Origin: Candidatus Anammoxibacter sp.
GTDB lineage: Bacteria; Planctomycetota; Brocadiia; Brocadiales; Anammoxibacteraceae
Direction: 5' to 3'
Assembly (NCBI GenBank): GCA_021777105.1
Contig: JAIQZQ010000040.1
Span: forward strand, 1-62,208
DNA length: 62,208 bases
The first letter of the stretch is position 1; every line of letters starts with the position of its first letter. The notes beneath the pieces are model-generated. The model had not been told where the DNA came from. It saw nothing but the letters and a program-made list of their open reading frames with translations, and made no database searches. Below are positions 54,546-62,208 of the stretch, piece by piece. A program made the translations under genes and the position numbers.

Positions 54546-55475
54546 CTATATAGCGCTTTTAAAATACTCCAAAGTCCTTCTCAAACCATCAGCTCTGTCA
54601 ACTTTTGGGCTCCACCCTAATAGATTTTTAGCTCTTGTTATATCAGGTTGCCTGACTTTCGGGTCGTCGGTAGGCAGCTCTTTACAAACTATTTTGCTTT
54701 TGCTGCCTGTAATCTCAATTATTTCCTTTGCAAGCTCCATAACCGTCAACTCTTCCGGATTGCCGATATTAACAGGATCATGAAGTTCAGACATCAACAG
54801 GCGGTAAATGCCGTCAACCAGATCGCTTACATAACAGAAACTCCTTGTCTGCTCCCCTTCGCCGTATACGGTTATATCCTCGCCTTTTATTGCCTGCGAC
54901 AAAAAGTTCGGCACAGCGCGGCCGTCATTGACGCGCATACGCGTGCCGTAAGTATTAAATATCCGGACTATCTTAGTGTCAACGTCATGATAACGCAAAT
55001 ACGCCATGGTCATTGCCTCGGCAAATCTTTTAGCCTCGTCATAAACGCCCCTTGGGCCCACCGGATTGACATGCCCCCAATAGTCTTCAGTTTGAGGCCT
55101 AACTTGCGGGTCTCCATACACTTCAGAGGTAGAAGCCAGAAGAAATTTAGCTTTCTTGCTTTTTGCCACGCCAAGGGAATGCAAAGTGCCCAGAGAGCCG
55201 ACTTTTAACGTTTGAATTGGAAAAGTCAAATAGTCTACAGGGCTTGCAGGCGAAGCAAAATGCAGAACAGCGTCAACATCATCCCCAATGTCAATATATT
55301 GGCTAACATTGTGATTTATAAACTTAAAACTTTTGTTTTCCCGCAAATGTTCAATATTCTTCTCGTTGCCGGTAATAAAATTGTCAACGCAAATAATAAA
55401 ATGGCCTTTTTCAATGAGATAATCGCACAAATGCGACCCTAAAAAGCCGGCCCCTCCGGTTATGACTACATTCAT
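54546..55475 (-). CDS. UDP-glucuronate decarboxylase-like epimerase
   Basis: A 309-residue NAD-dependent short-chain dehydrogenase/reductase. Seen: [19 protein letters not shown] (NAD site), [20 protein letters not shown] (the UXS signature region), YDEAKR (catalytic YxxxK), [20 protein letters not shown]. The layout fits UDP-glucuronate decarboxylase (UXS), which makes UDP-xylose; a dTDP-glucose dehydratase-like role is less likely given the [13 protein letters not shown] pattern. It is the first gene of a two-gene unit with the phosphohexomutase. Confidence 0.92.
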   Translation of the reverse strand: MNVVITGGAGFLGSHLCDYLIEKGHFIICVDNFITGNEKNIEHLRENKSFKFINHNVSQYIDIGDDVDAVLHFASPASPVDYLTFPIQTLKVGSLGTLHSLGVAKSKKAKFLLASTSEVYGDPQVRPQTEDYWGHVNPVGPRGVYDEAKRFAEAMTMAYLRYHDVDTKIVRIFNTYGTRMRVNDGRAVPNFLSQAIKGEDITVYGEGEQTRSFCYVSDLVDGIYRLLMSELHDPVNIGNPEELTVMELAKEIIEITGSKSKIVCKELPTDDPKVRQPDITRAKNLLGWSPKVDRADGLRRTLEYFKSAI

Positions 55476-56061
55476 TTTATATTTCCGTTATAAATAAAGG
55501 CGCAAATAGCGCAAAACTCTTTCAGTAAAATAGAACTCAGCTCATAACAATAAATTATTTAAAGCTAAGGGTCATAAAAACACGACAAAATCATGCAACC
55601 ATGAATAATTTTGATGTGATTTTAACCTATTTTTTTGCCAACATTCAAGAATAAAACCATAAATAAACCTATAATTGGCGCAACGCAAGAGAAAATGCCT
55701 ATATTTAAAAACAAATTGACAAATTTAGGGGTTCTTAACCGGTTCTCAACAAATTTCACCCTTGAAATAGCGATTTTACCTGATTTGACTATCAGAAATT
55801 TGTGGGATAAAATTATTTATATAAATGATCTTTCGTAAATTTAGGCGATAAAATGTTCTTATTTTGCATTTATACATTAAATTTGTTATTCGCCAACAAA
55901 ACGTCTTTTAAATACAATCGCATACTTTTTCTATAAACATGGTTGCAACAAATCGTCATTATACATCGGCATAGGTTTCATTGTATAAGCTTTCTCATTC
56001 AACTTTTTGCGTTCCTGTTTAAAGACTGTTTTTTTGGTTTATAAACCGGGGGGAACCTGAA
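55476..56061. other. intergenic, nothing recognised
   Basis: A 586-bp AT-rich gap between divergent genes. A possible frame near 55635-55838 has no RBS or motif and I discount it. No repeat of families A-C was seen. Confidence 0.4.
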
Positions 56062-56322
56062 ATGAAAGTAGCAAATGAAAAACGCGGAGGTAAAAGGAAG
56101 AAAAAATCCACCGGCAAAAGCAACTCTAGAATAAACGGAGCATTGTTTAAAAACGTCAGGAAAAAAAGGTCATGCCTAATGTGCGGCGAAATGTTTATCA
56201 GCAATGGGCCGTTTAACAGAAGATGCTCCAAATGCTCGCGATTGGTGGATTTGGGCAAAGGTTCGCTCAACAATCCAACTGTTTACAGATTCACAACTCC
56301 TGATAGCGAAAAAAAGTTCTAG
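56062..56322 (+). CDS. small basic zinc-finger protein
   Basis: An 86-residue protein with a very basic N-terminus (about 13 Lys/Arg in the first 26 residues) and a zinc knuckle CLMCGEMFISNGPFNRRCSK with a following C (CxxC-x14-CxxC). Proteins with this C-terminal unit occur widely and are probably nucleic-acid binding. It converges with the A-type Fe-S protein gene; a strong hairpin terminator lies between them. Confidence 0.7.
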   Translation: MKVANEKRGGKRKKKSTGKSNSRINGALFKNVRKKRSCLMCGEMFISNGPFNRRCSKCSRLVDLGKGSLNNPTVYRFTTPDSEKKF

Positions 56323-56344
56323 TTGCCGATTTTGCTTAAAGTGA

Positions 56345-56381
56345 CCTGAAATAAATAAATGGATAATTTATTTATTTCAGG
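56345..56381. terminator. bidirectional terminator hairpin
   Basis: CCTGAAATAAATAAAT and ATTTATTTATTTCAGG form a perfect 16-bp stem around GGATA, between convergent genes ending at 56322 and 56387. Confidence 0.75.
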
Positions 56382-56386
56382 CCCAC

Positions 56387-56698
56387 TTAACGCCGGCATT
56401 TGCAGCTTGAGTTATTATTAATAAATTTGAAGCCGCTAGATAAAACATCCCTTGAAAAATCAATCGTCAAATCCTTAACGCCGCAATAAGCCTTTTTATT
56501 AACAACAAATTTAACGCCTTCAACGCAAATAGCTTTGTCAAATTTGCTTTTTAAAGCCTTCTCAACTGAAAAAATAGGCGATCCGCCGCACCCGCCTCCC
56601 GTGTTTTTTACGTTTAACCTTAACAAAACAGCAGGATCATTTATTCTGCCAATTAATATTTGCAGCTCCTTTAACGCGGATTCAGTAATATTGATCAT
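56387..56698 (-). CDS. A-type Fe-S carrier (IscA/ErpA-like)
   Basis: A 103-residue HesB/IscA-type protein: ITESALKELQILIGRIND at the start, LRLNVKNTGGGCGGSP (first Cys), then SSGFKFINNNSSCKC at the end with the two other Cys. These carry [Fe-S] clusters to target proteins. The central Cys context (GGGCGG) is slightly different from the textbook version but the three-Cys pattern is complete. It follows the DUF123 gene with a 6-bp gap. Confidence 0.87.
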   Translation of the reverse strand: MINITESALKELQILIGRINDPAVLLRLNVKNTGGGCGGSPIFSVEKALKSKFDKAICVEGVKFVVNKKAYCGVKDLTIDFSRDVLSSGFKFINNNSSCKCRR

Positions 56699-56704
56699 AA
56701 CAAT

Positions 56705-57109
56705 CTAAACCGTGAGTTTACGCAACTGTTCTGTTGCGGGACGCTTATTGAAAAAATGCAGATGCGTTTTGCAATTGCAATCTGACGAGCCGAAACGGTT
56801 TAAAGCAACTTCCGAATCAGGCAACTCCCCTATTTTTTGCGCCAACATACACTCGCCTGCTTTTGAAGTATAAAATTTAAGAACTTTTATAACTTTTGCG
56901 TGTTCCAACAGATAATCTATATGCCAACGCAATTTTTTGTCCGACGATAAATGCCGCGCAACCCTCTTTTCAAGATTGTTTTGCGCGGAACCTGTATATA
57001 TATAATACCCTCTTTTAAACTCGCGCGCGCCAAGTTTGCCCACTTTTATTTCAGCGCCTTTGCGTAAATATATTATTAAAGCATAAATACCTTTTTGTAT
57101 ATCGGCCAT
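56705..57109 (-). CDS. DUF123 GIY-YIG-like protein
   Basis: A 134-residue DUF123/COG1833 member. It shows KGIYALIIYLRKGAEIKVGK and YYIYTGSAQNNLEKRVARHL (the GIY-YIG-like core), then KLRWHIDYLLEHAKVIKVLK and FGSSDCNCKTHLHFF. Predicted nuclease-fold protein of unknown role. The ATG at 57109 matches family starts; 57130 is also in frame. It lies between the PilZ and A-type Fe-S genes on the same strand. Confidence 0.87.
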   Translation of the reverse strand: MADIQKGIYALIIYLRKGAEIKVGKLGAREFKRGYYIYTGSAQNNLEKRVARHLSSDKKLRWHIDYLLEHAKVIKVLKFYTSKAGECMLAQKIGELPDSEVALNRFGSSDCNCKTHLHFFNKRPATEQLRKLTV

Positions 57110-57174
57110 TTTTTTAATCCGGAAACGCAAAGATGTTTTGATGACAATGCGCCCAATGCCTTGCGCTTCACATT

Positions 57175-57861
57175 CTATGCTCTATGCAACGACATTGCAG
57201 TGGCTATAAAGTTGTTAATTTTCAGTTTCACATCAGCCCCGATATTAACAAACTGAACTCCAACACCAAGCTTAAAATCATCGCCTCTTACATTCTTTCT
57301 CAAAGCCGGAATCACCAGAGCCTTGCTTTCGCCCGGTAATTGAAACATAATGCGCAATTTCTCCACTTTAGAAAGGTTGGCAGCCAAAGCGCTGATGTCA
57401 AAATTAGGGCTCATAATAGCTGCCTGACAGCCGGAAGGGCTTAAATCCAGAATGCTTACTTCAAACACTTGAGTCCCAAACTGTATTTTGCCCGGTAAAA
57501 TACAGCTTATCCTCCCTTCCTTCCTGACGTTACACTCTTCAACTTTAACCGGATAACCTGTGAACATCAACCTTGCCGGCCACGAAATAATGCCAACCAT
57601 AACCGCTCTAAAGCCAAAAACAGTGCCTCTGTACAGGTATCTCACGATGACGTCAGACCCCCTATACCTTTGGCAATTTTCGTCAAAATTAGGGCCAACA
57701 ATTTCAGGCATTTTCGCAATAACAAACCTGCCCGGAACCATGCCCGCCAATTCGCTCCTAAAACGCGATTTTGCCCCTTGCAACTCTATTTGTAGTTCAG
57801 TCCCAATGTCGATGGCCAACCTTACGCCTGTTTCATTAGTTTTAACATTTTTCTTGCCCAT
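57175..57861 (-). CDS. PilZ-domain protein (YcgR-like)
   Basis: A 228-residue protein with an N-terminal YcgR-like beta domain (about 15-105) and a C-terminal PilZ domain. The cyclic-di-GMP signature is seen as RKEGRI near residue 112 (RxxxR) and DLSPSGC (DxSxxG) near 144. PilZ proteins bind c-di-GMP to control motility, adhesion or exopolysaccharide. AAGGACGG precedes the ATG. It probably heads a minus-strand unit with the DUF123 and Fe-S genes. Confidence 0.87.
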   Translation of the reverse strand: MGKKNVKTNETGVRLAIDIGTELQIELQGAKSRFRSELAGMVPGRFVIAKMPEIVGPNFDENCQRYRGSDVIVRYLYRGTVFGFRAVMVGIISWPARLMFTGYPVKVEECNVRKEGRISCILPGKIQFGTQVFEVSILDLSPSGCQAAIMSPNFDISALAANLSKVEKLRIMFQLPGESKALVIPALRKNVRGDDFKLGVGVQFVNIGADVKLKINNFIATAMSLHRA

Positions 57862-58141
57862 ACCCGTCCTTCACCATTAACATTAAGTTCTTAACCTCCA
57901 AATTAACAGGTTTTATAAAACCGCAAAGCTTCAACATAGCCGTAACTATTTCAATATACAGCTTTTAAGGAGATTTATATCTGTTTCGAGCTCATTGCGC
58001 GCCAAGCTTTAAAGTATAATAATCATTTTGAGCAGGCAGTCAATAAAAATTTGGATTAGACTTTTAGAAAAAATAATCGTATCGTAATCAATATTATACT
58101 ATTATTTAACAGATATAGGTTTTTTCACCTTTGTTTCTTAA

Positions 58142-59143
58142 ATGGAGCCACAAGCGTTGAGCGCAATTATTAGCGTTGAAAACTTAACCAAAGAGTTTAG
58201 AGTAAACGAATCAAAAAGCGGTTTTATGGGTTCAATCAAAAACCTGTTTTCAAGAAAATTCCGAATAATAAAAGCTATTGAAAATCTGAGCTTCTCAATA
58301 AATCCCGGCGAATTTGTGGGATATGTGGGCGAAAACGGCGCGGGAAAATCCACCACTATAAAAATTCTAACCGGAATCCTGTTCCCTTCTTCCGGGAAAG
58401 CTATGGTAAATAACATAACCCCTTATGAAAACAGGATAGAAAATTCAAAAAATATCGGCGTTGTATTTGGCCAGCGATCCCAATTATGGTGGGACCTGCC
58501 GGTTAGGGAATCGTTTGACCTGCTAAAATCAATTTATCGCATTCCGGAACGTGTTTTTAACAAAAATATTGATCATTTTATTGAAATATTAAATATAAAT
58601 GAGTTTTTTGATATGCCGGTGCGAAAACTGAGTTTAGGGCAGCGAATGAGGTGCGATTTGGCCGCCTCCCTGCTTCACGACCCACAAATACTGTTTCTCG
58701 ACGAGCCCACAATCGGGCTTGACGTAATTGCCAAGGATAAGATCAGAAAATTCCTGCGAGAGATAAACAGAGAACTCAACACAACCATAATCCTGACCAC
58801 GCACGATATGGACGACATAGAGGAACTTTGCCGCAGGATAATCATACTGGACAAGGGAAAATCCGTGTTTGACGATAAACTCTCCACTTTAAAGGAGCAA
58901 TACGGCAAAGAACGTGAACTTGAAATAGAGTTCAGCGAACACTACAACTCGCTTGACAAGCTGAATGATGTCACTATCTTTGGAGAAGATGAAAATAAGA
59001 AATGGATAAAATACAATAGCGACGTCTACACATCAGGCGCCATCATTTCAAAAATCACCGAACACTATAATATTAAAGATATCTCTATACACGAGCCCAA
59101 TGTGGCCGACATTGTAAAGACCATATATGGAAAGCTACCTTAA
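58142..59143 (+). CDS. ABC-2-type exporter ATPase
   Basis: A 333-residue ABC ATPase, complete: Walker A GYVGENGAGKSTT, Q loop VVFGQRSQLWW, signature LSLGQRMRC, Walker B ILFLDEPTIGLD and switch His in LTTHDMDD. It ends with an extra domain of about 90 residues. Its relatives drive ABC-2 exporters of the Nat/DUF990-linked group. It overlaps the permease gene by 17 bp. The exported substrate is unknown. Confidence 0.93.
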   Translation: MEPQALSAIISVENLTKEFRVNESKSGFMGSIKNLFSRKFRIIKAIENLSFSINPGEFVGYVGENGAGKSTTIKILTGILFPSSGKAMVNNITPYENRIENSKNIGVVFGQRSQLWWDLPVRESFDLLKSIYRIPERVFNKNIDHFIEILNINEFFDMPVRKLSLGQRMRCDLAASLLHDPQILFLDEPTIGLDVIAKDKIRKFLREINRELNTTIILTTHDMDDIEELCRRIIILDKGKSVFDDKLSTLKEQYGKERELEIEFSEHYNSLDKLNDVTIFGEDENKKWIKYNSDVYTSGAIISKITEHYNIKDISIHEPNVADIVKTIYGKLP

Positions 59144-59924
59144 ATTTATATCAAAATCCTTTCAGAAACAGATAACATACAAAGTTGAATACTTTGTGGG
59201 ATTAATAAACGGTTTTTTATACGTATTTGTGTTTACCAGCTTGTGGAAGACTATTTACGCCTCATACGGAAACAACGTCCTAAACAACAATTTCACAAAG
59301 AACTCAATTATATCCTACGCCATATTTGCCATGGTCATAAAGATATCGTTTACAATGGACGACCAGATAACCACCCGCAAGATACGCACCGGAGCCCTGG
59401 TGACCGACCTGATAAAGCCTATTAACTACTTTTGCCTCACATTATCCGAATGCATGGGGCAAACCCTATTCAACTTCCTGGCCAGGGGATTGCCCATTTT
59501 ACTTTTAAGCATACTTATATTCGGAGTGTCAATGCCGGGCGATTTTGTAAATTATCCCCTTCTCCTCCTATCAGCCATAATGGGTTACTTAATACTGTTT
59601 ATGATAAACTACCTCATAGGCCTCATGGCTTTCTGGTTTATAGAGACGTTTTCATTTCAACTCATGAAATACTCATTGTACGCAATATTCTCCGGCGGCA
59701 TACTGCCTGTGGATTTCTTTCCCGCAAAGATGCAATACGCTATAAACTTTTTGCCGTTTAAATATATACTTTACATTCCCACAAGCATATTCTTAGGCCG
59801 TTTCGACGAAGCGACAATACAGAGCTCCCTTGCCGGGCAGGCCGCGTGGGTATTAATATTGTTAGTACTCTCAAAATTAACCTGGGCTAGAGCAATGAGA
59901 AAGCTGGTGATACAAGGCGGGTGA
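59127..59924 (+). CDS. ABC-2-type permease
   Basis: A 265-residue membrane protein with six hydrophobic segments (for example FVGLINGFLYVFVFTSLWKT and LLLLSAIMGYLILFMINYLI), of the DUF990/ABC-2 permease group. Families of this kind often have a second permease; only one is present here, so the exporter is a homodimer or a partner is elsewhere. The start lies within the ATPase gene (17-bp overlap), so the two are translationally coupled. It ends against the convergent lipoprotein gene. Confidence 0.88.
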   Translation: MESYLKFISKSFQKQITYKVEYFVGLINGFLYVFVFTSLWKTIYASYGNNVLNNNFTKNSIISYAIFAMVIKISFTMDDQITTRKIRTGALVTDLIKPINYFCLTLSECMGQTLFNFLARGLPILLLSILIFGVSMPGDFVNYPLLLLSAIMGYLILFMINYLIGLMAFWFIETFSFQLMKYSLYAIFSGGILPVDFFPAKMQYAINFLPFKYILYIPTSIFLGRFDEATIQSSLAGQAAWVLILLVLSKLTWARAMRKLVIQGG

Positions 59925-60482
59925 TTATGATTCATAAAGTTGCAGAAAATTCAATTTCGGGGCAACTAGTTTGGTAAACATGCGCGCATCATTAAAATAT
60001 ATGCCTGTTAATATAAAATGATACACCTTATTACCCTGCAAAACCGCAAAAGCGTTCCCCATAGGGCCCACCTTCTTCGTTAAAATCAGGCATACCGTCT
60101 TGCTGCCCCATTTGCGCGACAGCTTCAGCTTCTCAAGCGTCACCCCCTGCATAAACGAATACCTGGCCTTAACCCCATTCATAAATTTTTCGTACATTTT
60201 TCTAGCTTTCCGTTCATCCACGGCGTCAATAACAGTTACTTTTAAATACACCCCATTATAATCATACGCATAAACCAGAGTTGAAGTCCCTCTAAAAAGC
60301 ACTTTACTCAACTTGGTCCCGCTATTGTTAATAGCCCCTTTTTTAAGATATTTTTTAAAGCTATTAATTTTGACAAGAACGCGATGGTCATCCGACTTGA
60401 GAGAGACCTCTTCCTTTAAACAGCCTGCAAACAACGCCATAAGCGCCAAAACAACCATTATCACGCAAAATTTTCTCTTCAT
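59925..60482 (-). CDS. lipoprotein of unknown function
   Basis: A 185-residue protein. The signal sequence ends in a lipobox (MALFAGCLKEE), so Cys 21 is the lipidated residue. The mature part is alpha/beta with RKARKMYEKFMNGVKARYSF and GSKTVCLILTKKVGPMGNAF; it resembles in layout lipoproteins that track protein quality or stress, but I assign no family. It is convergent with and immediately adjacent to the ABC permease gene. Confidence 0.75.
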   Translation of the reverse strand: MKRKFCVIMVVLALMALFAGCLKEEVSLKSDDHRVLVKINSFKKYLKKGAINNSGTKLSKVLFRGTSTLVYAYDYNGVYLKVTVIDAVDERKARKMYEKFMNGVKARYSFMQGVTLEKLKLSRKWGSKTVCLILTKKVGPMGNAFAVLQGNKVYHFILTGIYFNDARMFTKLVAPKLNFLQLYES

Positions 60483-60982
60483 CGCAACATATCCGCCATA
60501 AAATTTTTAAAATTTAGCCCATTCGATGATAATACTACCTTTCAGAGCAGGCAAGCCGCGCAGTTTCCACTTAACCCAACATATGTATATATTATACCAT
60601 ATATCCGCAATTTCCTCCACGAAGCAATATAAGGTTTACGATGCGCAAAAAAGCTTATTATTGAAATTAATTCAAAATGTAGTGTAGGCGCGTCTTCGCG
60701 CCGTAGCGTTTGAAGGGAATGTTTACATTGAAAGCGCCGCCAAACAATTTCAGAAAAAGACCTACATTCCATAATTTATTGTTGACTATCAGCTTTAATA
60801 ATGAGAATATTATAGCCAAAAATATAAGATTCTCGAAATTCGCTAATGAATAGCCTTAACTCCAATAAGCAGAGTTTATTGGAATTTACCCTTGAGGGTT
60901 TTATTTCAGCGCATTTGAGAAAAACAATAATGAATAAAAGGCTAAAGCCTTAACTCCAACGACAAATTATTCTTAAAACAAA
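60483..60982. other. intergenic with small hairpins
   Basis: A 500-bp gap with a degenerate family A hairpin near 60543 (CAGAGCAGGCAAGCCGCGC), a GGCGCGTCTTCGCGCC hairpin near 60687 and two copies of GCC-TTAACTCCAA separated by about 90 bp near 60856-60958. I see no gene. Confidence 0.45.
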
Positions 60983-62002
60983 ATGAAAAACATATGCACA
61001 TTCGCCCTGCTTCTCTTAGCATTAACAATACCGGCAAGGTTAATTAAAGCAGATATAGTCAATTTAAAGAATCAAGACGTCATCAGAGGCTTAATTATCA
61101 AGATGGACGCAAACAAACTGTCCATCACTACCGAGTATGGCGATGAAATGTCCATTAAAAAGGATTTCATAGCCACAATGGAGACCGACGATCCCGTCAC
61201 ACTCAAGTTGAAGGACAACTCATTTTATCGCGGCAAGCTATCAGCATCGCACAACGGCTCGGTTTTTCTTAAAGCCTATGATATAGACGAAATTCTGCTT
61301 ATAAATGTTGATCAAATATCTGAAATTAATCCCCCCCTTGCTGAAAGAGGCCTTAAAATAAGCGGCAACGCAAACGTCGGAGGGGTAAAAACCACGGGAA
61401 ATAGCGATAAACAGTCCTTTCATGCCGACACAGAGGTAGTCGCCAGGGGTGAAAAAAACAGGGGCTCCATAGGCTTCCACTACAACCAGGGCGCGGACGA
61501 CGGCAAGGAGAGCGAAAACAACACGCGCATCAATCTTAAATTTGACAGATTCCTTGATAACAAATGGTATTCATATGCCGCGGTAGACTTTACTAAGGAC
61601 AGATTTCAGGATCTTGACTTGCGGACAAGTTTTGGAGGCGGCGCGGGCTACCAGTTTATTGAAACAGATTTCACACACATTTCCATTGAAGCCGGCCCAA
61701 CTTTTGTTAACGAAGAGTTTATCGAAGGCGAAAGCCGCGACTTCATTTCAGGCAGATGGGCATTTAAATTAAAATTTTTTGTATTTGATAAAAAGTACGA
61801 GTTTTTTCACGACCATGAAGGCCTGTTTTCATCAGAAGAGATCAGCGACGTCCTGTTCCGCGCCCACACCGGCGTCCGCTTTCCACTCCTAAACAAATTC
61901 AACCTATCAGCCCAGGTTGACACCGATTACGACAACAAACCATCCCACGGCAACCAAAAAGCCGACACCCGCTACATCGTAGGCCTCGGCTACAGCTTCT
62001 AA
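60983..62002 (+). CDS. DUF481 outer-membrane protein
   Basis: A 339-residue protein with a signal peptide (ICTFALLLLALTIPARLIKA). The first part (about 25-120) has short beta repeats (IVNLKNQDVIRGLIIKMDAN; VTLKLKDNSFYRGKLSASHN), and the second (about 125-339) is the DUF481 barrel, with alternating strands such as ISGNANVGGVKTTGNSDKQS and ending TRYIVGLGYSF with the C-terminal aromatic typical of outer-membrane barrels. Its function (putative salt-induced outer-membrane protein) is not established. Confidence 0.88.
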   Translation: MKNICTFALLLLALTIPARLIKADIVNLKNQDVIRGLIIKMDANKLSITTEYGDEMSIKKDFIATMETDDPVTLKLKDNSFYRGKLSASHNGSVFLKAYDIDEILLINVDQISEINPPLAERGLKISGNANVGGVKTTGNSDKQSFHADTEVVARGEKNRGSIGFHYNQGADDGKESENNTRINLKFDRFLDNKWYSYAAVDFTKDRFQDLDLRTSFGGGAGYQFIETDFTHISIEAGPTFVNEEFIEGESRDFISGRWAFKLKFFVFDKKYEFFHDHEGLFSSEEISDVLFRAHTGVRFPLLNKFNLSAQVDTDYDNKPSHGNQKADTRYIVGLGYSF

Positions 62003-62075
62003 TAGTTGTCGACATAATATATCCCGCAAAAATTTGTTTTCCAGAGTCTAAATTGAAAGATTCTAAAATCTATAA

Positions 62076-62208
62076 TGGACCCCATAATTTAGACAGCCCC
62101 TTAAGTTACATTTTGCTATAATTTCGAAAAAAAGAAAATTTACGAAAAGGAGGCAAAATGCGAAAGAAATATAGTCCAAATTTTAAAAGTAAAGTAGCGC
62201 TTGAAGCG
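62076..62208 (+). mobile_element. IS3-family element, left end
   Basis: TGGACCCCATAATTTAGACA (from 62076) resembles the left end of IS3/IS150-group elements, followed at 62158 by orfA. The right end lies outside the window. Confidence 0.7.
62158..62208 (+). CDS. IS3-family transposase OrfA, partial
   Basis: AAAAGGAGG precedes an ATG and MRKKYSPNFKSKVALEA, the typical beginning of the IS3 OrfA HTH protein. It is cut by the window edge. Confidence 0.85.
   Translation, partial: MRKKYSPNFKSKVALEA

Noticed and set aside
55635..55838. 67-codon frame in the gap before the zinc-finger gene
   Set aside because: No RBS, AT-rich composition, no motif.

Overview
This window is AT-rich bacterial DNA, apart from a visibly GC-richer block over about the first 4 kb. 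An RND efflux pump, DUF481 and PKD surface proteins, a lipoprotein and a NapC-type multihaem cytochrome indicate a Gram-negative cell envelope. A fumarate reductase/succinate dehydrogenase (FrdCAB), a dicarboxylate carrier and c-type cytochromes suggest anaerobic or microaerobic respiration. I cannot name the lineage; an uncultured environmental bacterium is my guess. No rRNA, tRNA or CRISPR array was seen.

Layout. 1-4.05 kb: a TIR / NB-ARC / TPR STAND protein with a small zinc-ribbon partner, probably a transferred defence-type module. 4.05-8.1 kb: a repeat-rich stretch with a DUF433/DUF5615 toxin-antitoxin pair, a broken copy of its toxin, a small membrane protein and several palindromic repeats. 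8.1-12 kb: a roughly 15-haem cytochrome and a secreted di-haem protein whose two haem cassettes are separated by a very acidic linker. 12.4-18.7 kb: a broken small gene and an RND permease/adaptor pair split by a VapBC cassette. 18.9-20 kb: HigBA and an orphan HicB-like protein. 20-24.7 kb: a secreted protein, a polysaccharide deacetylase and a glycosyltransferase-like protein. 25-30.1 kb: an unknown gene, a second VapBC-type pair and an LRR-Roc-COR (Roco) gene interrupted by one in-frame TGA. 30-33 kb: a Rpn-family nuclease and small zinc proteins plus YjbQ. 33.2-38.2 kb: frdCAB and a divergent dicarboxylate/glutamate symporter. 38.3-46 kb: a PKD surface protein, a four-helix-bundle protein, a zinc-ribbon/PD-(D/E)XK fusion preceded by helically phased iterons, a fibre-like secreted protein and a 23-residue microprotein coupled to a membrane protein. 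46.4-51 kb: a second Rpn nuclease, a DUF1573 protein and a ParA-like ATPase with a coiled-coil partner. 51-62 kb: uvrC, a phosphohexomutase, a UDP-glucuronate decarboxylase-like enzyme, an A-type Fe-S protein, a DUF123 protein, a PilZ protein, an ABC-2 exporter, a lipoprotein and a DUF481 protein. The right edge enters an IS3-family element.

Small dispersed repeats are a main theme: at least three hairpin families (called A, B and C here), a 22-bp-TIR MITE in two copies and an inverted-repeat element inside the frd operon. Together with the toxin-antitoxin pairs, Rpn nucleases and broken genes they describe a plastic genome. The most unusual candidates are the nuclease fusion with its iterons, the acidic-linker di-haem protein, the two genes with in-frame TGA codons, and the TIR-STAND pair. 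All functional statements are by motif recognition only; no search was run.
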